The notes under the pieces: model-generated | The model's input: the letters and a program-made list of their open reading frames with translations, nothing else | What the model was told of the DNA's origin: nothing | The model's database searches: none | Virus record (IMG/VR): IMGVR_UViG_3300037264_002883 | Span: 1-20,066 of that record | Strand: one strand, 5' to 3' | Length of the DNA stretch: 20,066 nucleotides | Source: a virus | Part shown: positions 1 to 6,400 of the stretch, piece after piece | Numbering within the stretch: position 1 is the stretch's first letter | How the letters are laid out: every line of letters begins with the position of its first letter | Program-made: the position numbers and the translations under genes

Positions 1-327
1 CGTTTGAACCGACGCGGCATAAGTTCCATTTGACGAAGTAAAATCGGTCAAACCAGTTCTTAGGTTAAGAAACACTGTAGCTCCAGATTGAGTAATTTGA
101 GATGTTTGACCACTGATGCTATTTGGTCTTGTTCCATTGCCCGCGATGGCATACAAAGTCAAGTTAGCTATGTATTGGGAATACAAAGCATCCATTCCTT
201 GATTCAAAATCAAATTCTTGTTCCAATCACTTTCCCACGTTACCTCCTTGGTAATGGGATTTATAACCTTTGCTTTATAGAATCCTTGAAAGGATTGATT
301 GATTCCTGTGTATGTTTCGTTATTCAT
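1..327 (-). CDS. Phage tail or fibre protein, N-terminal part (cut by left window edge)
   Basis: An open frame starts with ATG at 327-325 and runs off the left edge after 109 codons, so only the N-terminus is visible. The protein begins MNNETYTGINQSF and contains KVINPITKEVTWESDWNKN followed by LILNQGMDAL. A short beta-rich opening leading into a 'W..NLI.N.GMDAL' motif is typical of minor tail and fibre proteins of tailed phages, from my knowledge of such proteins. The start lies 27 bases after the stop of the preceding virion gene. A GGA about 10 bases upstream of the ATG could be a weak ribosome binding site; an earlier in-frame ATG in another frame stops after seven codons. A forward-strand ORF over the same bases has no family features and is a shadow. 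The virion role is moderately sure; the exact function is unknown. Confidence 0.7.
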   Translation of the reverse strand, partial: MNNETYTGINQSFQGFYKAKVINPITKEVTWESDWNKNLILNQGMDALYSQYIANLTLYAIAGNGTRPNSISGQTSQITQSGATVFLNLRTGLTDFTSSNGTYAASVQT

Positions 328-354
328 ATTTCGTTCATCCAATACATATTGTTG

Positions 355-1440
355 TTAACCCAAACTTCCTGACAAAAGACCTACATTTATTGACGTAGGT
401 TCGGATAGCTCATCAGCTATTTCTACAACTGTAACAATTGAACCGTTGTAAAAACTCAAAGCAGACGAACCAGAATCAAAACTACTCGTGGTAAGGATAA
501 CCGTAATTAGTGAGCCGGTGTAAAAACTCAAAGCAGACGAACCAGAATCAAAACTACTCGTGGTAAGGATAACCGTAATTAGTGAGCCGGTGTAAAAACT
601 CAAAGCAGACGAACCAGAATCACTTCCACTTGTTGTAAGAATTGTTTGAATTATAGACCCTGTTAATATTCCTGTATGAATGTCGGTTAGGGTATCAGTA
701 AATGGGTCAGCAGAACTCAAATTACCGAAACGTAGTGTAGTATTAATATCGGAAATTGTATCGGTTATAGAAGCTTCTACTATGATATCGGTATTAGGCC
801 ATCCAAAATAAGCATCACAATAACTAGATATTCCTGATACAAAATCATTTGTAAAATCTCCCAATTCCTGTACTCGGGAAAATAAATTAGACACTGCAAA
901 TAGGTTTCCTTTTCCGTCGTCAACAATGGAATAATCATTGTCTAAAGTTTGATTTCTAATGATTACAGTGTTCGGTACAATTTTTTCACCGAATATAGAA
1001 GTTGGCACATTATACAAATTGAATTCGTCGGACAAAAACCGTTTGGTTTGAGAGTTTTCAAAATCAAGATATTCCAACCCCCAAATCTTGGTCGGGTCAC
1101 GGAAACTGTTGTAGAACATGTTTTGAACTTGGGAATACACCATCCGCTTGTAAGTCCCATCGATGTTCACGTTTTCGTCATCGGGATAAAACACCCCCGT
1201 AGCTTTTTGACCTTTTCGGAAAAGAACTCTGTCACTACCTTGTTGTTCCAGAGCAATGTTACATGAACTGTTTACGGAAGCGGTAGTTGTGAGATATTCT
1301 TCATACTCCAAAGCGACCGATAAACCACCACTATGCTCCGTCAAAACCACCCAATCATTGAAAGTATTGGACAAGTTCCAGTCTTTGGTAACAACGAATG
1401 GTGAAGTTTGTGTGTCTCTCTTATGTAATGACTTTAACAT
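355..1440 (-). CDS. Virion structural protein with exact tandem repeats near the C-terminus (361 aa)
   Basis: The protein starts MLKSLHKRDTQTSPFVVTKDW. Residues 1-215 are a mixed globular region, with KDWNLSNTFNDWVVL near the start, a style I associate with structural proteins of uncultured myoviruses. From about residue 225 it becomes Thr/Ser/Ile/Leu-rich and repetitive (for example ITDTISDINTTL, DTLTDIHTGILTGSI). It then carries nearly identical 24-residue units with the core SSFDSGSSALSFYTGSLITV, encoded by an exact 72-bp DNA repeat. It ends in INVGLLSGSLG. The pattern suggests a beta-solenoid or fibre-like tail region. The gene follows a hairpin terminator and has no clear Shine-Dalgarno sequence; a small inverted repeat (ATGGT-N5-ACCAT, 1454-1468) sits just before the start. 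A virion role is inferred from context and style; no named family is recognised. Confidence 0.75.
   Translation of the reverse strand: MLKSLHKRDTQTSPFVVTKDWNLSNTFNDWVVLTEHSGGLSVALEYEEYLTTTASVNSSCNIALEQQGSDRVLFRKGQKATGVFYPDDENVNIDGTYKRMVYSQVQNMFYNSFRDPTKIWGLEYLDFENSQTKRFLSDEFNLYNVPTSIFGEKIVPNTVIIRNQTLDNDYSIVDDGKGNLFAVSNLFSRVQELGDFTNDFVSGISSYCDAYFGWPNTDIIVEASITDTISDINTTLRFGNLSSADPFTDTLTDIHTGILTGSIIQTILTTSGSDSGSSALSFYTGSLITVILTTSSFDSGSSALSFYTGSLITVILTTSSFDSGSSALSFYNGSIVTVVEIADELSEPTSINVGLLSGSLG
448..622. repeat. Exact 72-bp tandem repeat, 2.4 copies, in frame
   Basis: The unit beginning GTAAAAACTCAAAGCAGACG on the plus strand starts at 448, 520 and 592. The first two copies (448-519 and 520-591) are identical by eye and the third matches for 31 bases to 622. 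A more diverged copy follows to about 665. The period is a multiple of three, so each unit adds 24 residues to the minus-strand virion protein. Absence of synonymous differences between the copies implies recent duplication or continuing homogenisation. Confidence 0.93.
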
Positions 1441-1477
1441 CTCAAGTATAAATATGGTCTTCTACCATTCCTTCACG

Positions 1478-1517
1478 AAACAAAACGTCGTTCGTATGGA
1501 CAATCCACACGAACGAC
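1478..1517 (-). terminator. Probable Rho-independent terminator
   Basis: On the minus strand the arm GTCGTTCGTGTGGA (1517-1504) pairs with TCCATACGAACGAC (1500-1487) across a 3-base loop. This gives a 14-bp stem whose only departure from Watson-Crick is one G-U pair. It is followed by GTTTTGTTT (1486-1478), an interrupted U-tract. It lies in the 103-bp gap after the 386-residue virion gene and before the 361-residue one. The T-rich tail is on the minus-strand side only, so it should act on the gene transcription direction. It could instead be an RNA-processing hairpin. Confidence 0.65.
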
Positions 1518-1543
1518 ATTCTTAGAAATTCTGTTAACTATTC

Positions 1544-2704
1544 TTAAAAGTCAAGACGAATTTTAATCAAAAGCTCATTGTCAAAGGATTTCAACGCCGG
1601 ACGACTCAACTTGGCTACAGCTACTAACTCATTGTTGTCATTATACAAACCTACCGTGGTAATGTAGGTTCTTGGGTCGGAAATGAAGTCCTCGTTACGA
1701 ATGGTGCCTCGGGAATGAATATTGTCTTCCGTTCCGTCATACACATACGTTGGATTGTTGGAGTAGTTAAAATCACGATTTTTGACGCGGACGAAGTAAT
1801 GCCTTGCTGGCACGTATTCGCTTTTGCGTAACTTAATTATACCACCAGAGTTTTGAATAGACCAGAACATAACCTTGTGGTTAACCGTAGTTTCAATGCT
1901 TTGATTATTCCAAGCAATGGATGAAATGCTAGAAGAAGTGTAATTGGCAGGACAAACATTACCTGTAACCCCCACCGATGCGGAAATGTTAGACAATCCA
2001 ATTCGGGCATCAAGCTTTTGAGCATTTAAAATTACGATTCCATCTTGTGGATAAAGCAATCCCAAACCTTCATAAGCGGGAAGCGCGGATGTTTGATCGT
2101 TGATTGAACCAGTAACGAGGTTGTAAACTGCCGATGCCTGTGTCAGGAATGGCGAGTCATCACGCAAAGTAACAGAACCAAGTGAACCTGTTAAAGTAAT
2201 TTCAAAAATGCCTTCATCAATTCTATCCTTCATTTTATAGGAAGAAAAATTCAATACAAAAACGTCATCCGCGTCAACACTATCCGAACTTCCATCCTTG
2301 AAACTAAATTTACCATCAACATCAGACGTTCCTAAAAGTAGGTTCTTGTATTGGGTGTAAATGGTTTTGGTTGGAAACGCCTTGATACTTCCTGTATCGG
2401 TATTGAATGAACCGCTACCTAACTGTCCTTCAAAATGTCCGTAAGCTACTGAGAAGTATGGGTCGTTGTTACTACGATAAGTTTCATTTGGAAAAACATC
2501 CAAATAATACATCGTCCTACGAATATCATAAATGGATGCTCCATAGGAAGGAGATGGTGTGGCTGCGGATTGAGTCAGGTCAAAGAAATTGTCAATCAGC
2601 GAACTTGCACTCCAGAACGTTTCTGTTTCTGGCCAAAAGCCGCTCGCCACCCGGCTTGTGCGACCGGAAACGATGTCTGTGTCTTGAAATTGACTGAATA
2701 TCAT
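1544..2704 (-). CDS. Virion structural protein, probable baseplate or tail component (386 aa)
   Basis: The protein starts MIFSQFQDTDIVSGRTSRVA and is rich in Ser, Asp, Tyr and Thr, as expected of an extracellular beta-rich phage protein. It has no signal peptide, membrane segment or catalytic motif I can see. The C-terminus has a block I associate with structural proteins of large myoviruses: residues reading DPRTYITTVGLYNDNNELVA followed by VAKLSRPALKSF, ending in KIRLDF. The start ATG lies 3 bases after the stop of the 213-residue gene, without an obvious Shine-Dalgarno sequence, so translational coupling is likely. It is followed by a hairpin terminator. In gene order it lies distal to the gp25-gp6 block, where T4-like phages carry peripheral wedge and fibre-attachment proteins. 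A virion role is likely; the exact position in the particle is not known. Confidence 0.75.
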   Translation of the reverse strand: MIFSQFQDTDIVSGRTSRVASGFWPETETFWSASSLIDNFFDLTQSAATPSPSYGASIYDIRRTMYYLDVFPNETYRSNNDPYFSVAYGHFEGQLGSGSFNTDTGSIKAFPTKTIYTQYKNLLLGTSDVDGKFSFKDGSSDSVDADDVFVLNFSSYKMKDRIDEGIFEITLTGSLGSVTLRDDSPFLTQASAVYNLVTGSINDQTSALPAYEGLGLLYPQDGIVILNAQKLDARIGLSNISASVGVTGNVCPANYTSSSISSIAWNNQSIETTVNHKVMFWSIQNSGGIIKLRKSEYVPARHYFVRVKNRDFNYSNNPTYVYDGTEDNIHSRGTIRNEDFISDPRTYITTVGLYNDNNELVAVAKLSRPALKSFDNELLIKIRLDF

Positions 2705-2707
2705 ATG

Positions 2708-3349
2708 TTATTGTGTGGAAGGAACGGTTACTGTGACCTCAATTGACAAACTGCCGCCGGACTCGTTACCGATGATGGTTAGAGTTGTGCTCGTCGTCTT
2801 ACCCAAATTACTATTTGGAAGGAAACGGAATTTCTTACCAACAACCACCTGAGCACTCGTAGTATTGACATCGCCAGCGAAGGTTGGAATGGTGCTAGAA
2901 ACGGAGTTGATGGAATTTGATTCTTCGACTACCAATGCTCCTACATTCTTGTTTCCAAGAATAGCGGTGTAACCAAGCGAGAGATTGTAAGTTGGGTTTG
3001 TGCTCGGAGAAACGATAATGTCACCTGTGTAATCTCGTGAAACGGAAATCTTGTCTTGGGCGATACTAATGACTGGAATGGATGATACACCTTGATTCAA
3101 ACTTACCAGTTTGTATTTCATTGTTTGAGTTTCATCGGAAACGGGTTCAAACACGGGAGTATTTCTAATAGCAATGTCGTAAAACGCACTACCATTCGGG
3201 TGGTTCGGTTGATACAGTGTGTAGTCAATTTCATCATCTGCCAAAGCGAACGATGTAATGTTCAGGTTGCCGGCTTGAGCCAGAAGTTCACGCCCCTTCT
3301 TGGTCAAAATAGCATCTACGGTGATAGTTTGGTTGTCGATGTATGCCAT
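2708..3349 (-). CDS. Virion structural protein, LADDEIDYTLY family (213 aa)
   Basis: Residues about 7-45 contain ITVDAILTKKGRELLAQ and then FALADDEIDYTLYQP. I recognise this N-terminal module from many tailed-phage virion proteins of marine and uncultured myoviruses. Residues about 110-213 look like a beta-sandwich (Ig-like): alternating hydrophobic strands such as VVVGKKFRFLP, TTLTIIG and a final SIEVTVTVP. There is no catalytic signature. The start is well supported by an AGGAGA ribosome binding site 11 bases upstream of the ATG, in the 59-bp gap after the giant gene. That gap also holds a 4-bp GC stem followed by a T-run on the plus strand. The next gene starts 3 bases after this stop. Family membership is fairly sure; its place in the baseplate or tail is not. 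Confidence 0.8.
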   Translation of the reverse strand: MAYIDNQTITVDAILTKKGRELLAQAGNLNITSFALADDEIDYTLYQPNHPNGSAFYDIAIRNTPVFEPVSDETQTMKYKLVSLNQGVSSIPVISIAQDKISVSRDYTGDIIVSPSTNPTYNLSLGYTAILGNKNVGALVVEESNSINSVSSTIPTFAGDVNTTSAQVVVGKKFRFLPNSNLGKTTSTTLTIIGNESGGSLSIEVTVTVPSTQ

Positions 3350-3408
3350 AAAATTTGTCTTCTCCTATAAGTATTCCCCTAAAAGGGTTTTTCTTTATCT
3401 TTTTGTAG

Positions 3409-6400
3409 TTAGTATTTCTGAATTGGATTATGAACCACAATTCCTTCTGCTACATACAAGTGCAGTCCATCCACTACGAAGTTAAAGGTTGGTGTTTCAT
3501 TTTCTACAATAACGACAGTATCCAATCTTTCGGTCGTTCCGTCGTATTTGAGCATCATATCCCCAATTTTCAAATGTTCAGTGTTGACGAGTCTATAATT
3601 GCCATTTTCAACGATTAGAACTGGATGTTCATAGGTGATCTTCAATTTTCCATTCAAAACATAGTGTTCATGGAAACGGTTTGGTTTCAGTTCCATAACT
3701 GTCACAAGTGTTCCATTCATACTCTTCAAAACATCTCCAACGACGATATGTTCTACGTTTCTGGTTGAACCATTCGACATCATGATTTGAGTTCCAGCCA
3801 ACAAACAACCACCGGCGCCAGCTCCCGATGATGGGGCTGGTGCGGTTGCCACTCCCGGAATAGTCGGAGTTGGTGAAATACCGGAACCACCACCCGTGGA
3901 AGTAGAAGATACTGTACCCGCTCCACCACCCAAACCAACAGGAATTACTGAGCCTGCTTTGTTGGATGGAATGTATTGAATGACATTACTTGAATTTTTG
4001 ACGTTGACGTTACTAACATTAAACGATTCTACAGGGAACGTGCCGTCGCTGATACCACCCGTGTTAATTGTAGTATCAATGGTTTGACGGCTCTTTACAT
4101 AAATGATGTTGTAAAGCTGGTTAATATATCGAGCATATTTATTTTTGGAAAATTGTGTAGCTTTATGTGTAAAGTGGTTTCTTGGAAAACCACGAATCAA
4201 TTCAAAATACTGAGTTGCTGGCGTATTAACAATAGTAAAAGAGGTTGGGAAAACAAGCGGTGGATATCCCGGAATGAATGACGCCACAGTATTGCTAAAA
4301 ATCTGATTTGGAGTATTCTTAAACGTATTGGCGTGATGTTTGTAATAGGTATCCGAGCCAATAATTGTTATTACTTGAGATGGATTATTTGGAATAACCG
4401 AAGTCGTAATTTCATTGTAGAAATGCACGTATTGATTCATGAATCGTTCATCGACCACAATGTATTTGTAAAGATATGTGGATGCCGTATCATATGAATC
4501 GGCACCGGGATTGTTCGACCTGACATACTCTCCTGACTTGGCGTTGTATTCAAATTTATCCCACGTTTTCATCAAATAATAAAGAATTTGATGCTTGGAA
4601 CCTGAGGCATTGCCGGTTTCATCGAGTCCATTTGGAATATGATGTTCTGAAATGTTTGTCAAATCATTCTGTTTTTGACGGCTCACTGAACCATAAATCC
4701 AATTTTCACAATTAACATCCGGCTCCCAACCTCTCGCTAAACGTTCGTAATCTCCATACATTCCATGTTGAATGTCATCCATGTAATCAGTGACATAACC
4801 ACAGAATAGGTTGCTCGGTCTGATTTTTATGGGTTCATTGATATACGTCAAATCAATGGTGTTAGTATAACTTGGAGGCAAACTGGAAGTCATGATTGCC
4901 TGAGATTGTGAAGTCATACCACGCCAGTCGTCATTGAAATTAGCCCACAAAACAGTTTCGGTAAGCGTGTAAATATCATCAATAATAGTAGGATTCAAAA
5001 ACGTAATTTCGGCGCTTGAAGTCATCGGCCGGTTTTGATATTTTGGTCGTTCCAGAATCGTTGGTTCGATGACCACACCCGTAAAACTGTTGGCTCTGGC
5101 TGGTAGGACGTTCTTAATGACTTGGAAAATAGATTTGTCAAAGTAGAACTTAAAAATAGTCAACATTTCATTGAAGTATGTTTGTTTGTTTCCAGACGAA
5201 TTATATTCAACGTTCTTGTTTCTCAAATCATTGTAACGACTACTATAAAGATTGGCCGGATCGCCAATCAAATCCATAATGCCGGTTTTACCGACATAAC
5301 GAATAATGTCTTTGTTTTTGGAATCTTGTGGGTCAATAAAAAACCCAAGTTGGTTTGACTCTCCCGAAATGGTTTCTAGTTGACTCGTAGAACGGTCATC
5401 GGAATCAAATCGAGCCTCAACCGTATAATCCACCTTACGAATTTTCTTATTCTTGTATTTGTTTGGTCCATACTTTGACGCATCAATATCTTGTTGATAC
5501 GTCAATTCTTCATAATGATATGGATAAATTGATGCTGAATTCCATGCACACGTCGCAGTATTAAATGATGCTGACCAGCTTTGACCAATCGCCACCGGGA
5601 AATTACGAGCAATGATTTCTACCGAACCCGTTGGGTGTTGAGACAACCAACGACCATCGATGATGGACACCGAAGAACTCCATAAAGTCGAATCAATCGA
5701 ACTACTCAAATTAAGTGAGTCGTTATAATAGTTTGGAATGGCATAGTAAGATGAACCATTATCCACCCACACCGATGAAGAACCACTTATGTTGTAATAC
5801 AAAGATTTTGGATAATCAAGAGACAATCGCACCCACAAATTCTTATAGGCCGTTGAACCACTATAACCATATGAGTTTAAGTCATTTACATGTTCTTCAA
5901 AATCAAGATCGTTGATAGGAATATCCCAAATTGAAAGTTTGTCTAATGTGCCTTGAAATATTCCATCGCTCAAACGGAATGTTCCGAATTGACTAAATAC
6001 GGTGTTATCTAACGATTGCAAATATACACTAGCCGATGAACAGAATAATTGGCGTCCATTTTCATTTCTTTGAACTATCAACTCGTATTGTGTCGGATAA
6101 TCATTAACACTTACACTTGAAGTCGCTTCAAATTCTTCGCTAACTTCATAACGCCTCAACATGACACTGAAAATGTCTCCGTTAAAAATAGGCAACGTGT
6201 TACTTACAATCGTTGCACCCGTTGACCCCGACCCCATTTGGAAAACCACTTCTCCCAAATGTTGGCCCGCCATTTTATGAATACCCACCGACCACGCGGC
6301 ATTATTTACACTGGTGTATGGATATGGAATGACCGTAAATAGGTTAATGTGTTGATAGTCAGTATAAGTTACACTATTATCAACCGAAAATTTGAATTCT

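Noticed and set aside
88-372. Forward-strand ORF of 94 residues
   Set aside because: It is antisense to the N-terminal part of a tail protein (1-327, minus) with clear phage-protein motifs; its own product has no plausible features.
448-622. CRISPR-like array
   Set aside because: The 72-bp units are directly adjacent, without spacers, and translate in frame as protein repeats; the same holds for the 18-bp units at 14231-14314.
3376-3395. Plus-strand CCCT-AAA-AGGG hairpin followed by a T-run
   Set aside because: The stem is only 4 bp and faces against the genes, so it is too weak to call a terminator; the gap also holds the ribosome binding site of the next gene.
3427-3807. Active splicing intein
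   Set aside because: Pro follows the terminal Asn and only five residues remain, so there is no usable C-extein.
4137-4144. AATAAATA on the minus strand inside the giant gene (also at 7649-7656)
   Set aside because: Internal to one very long gene and one base off consensus; no reason to expect a promoter there.
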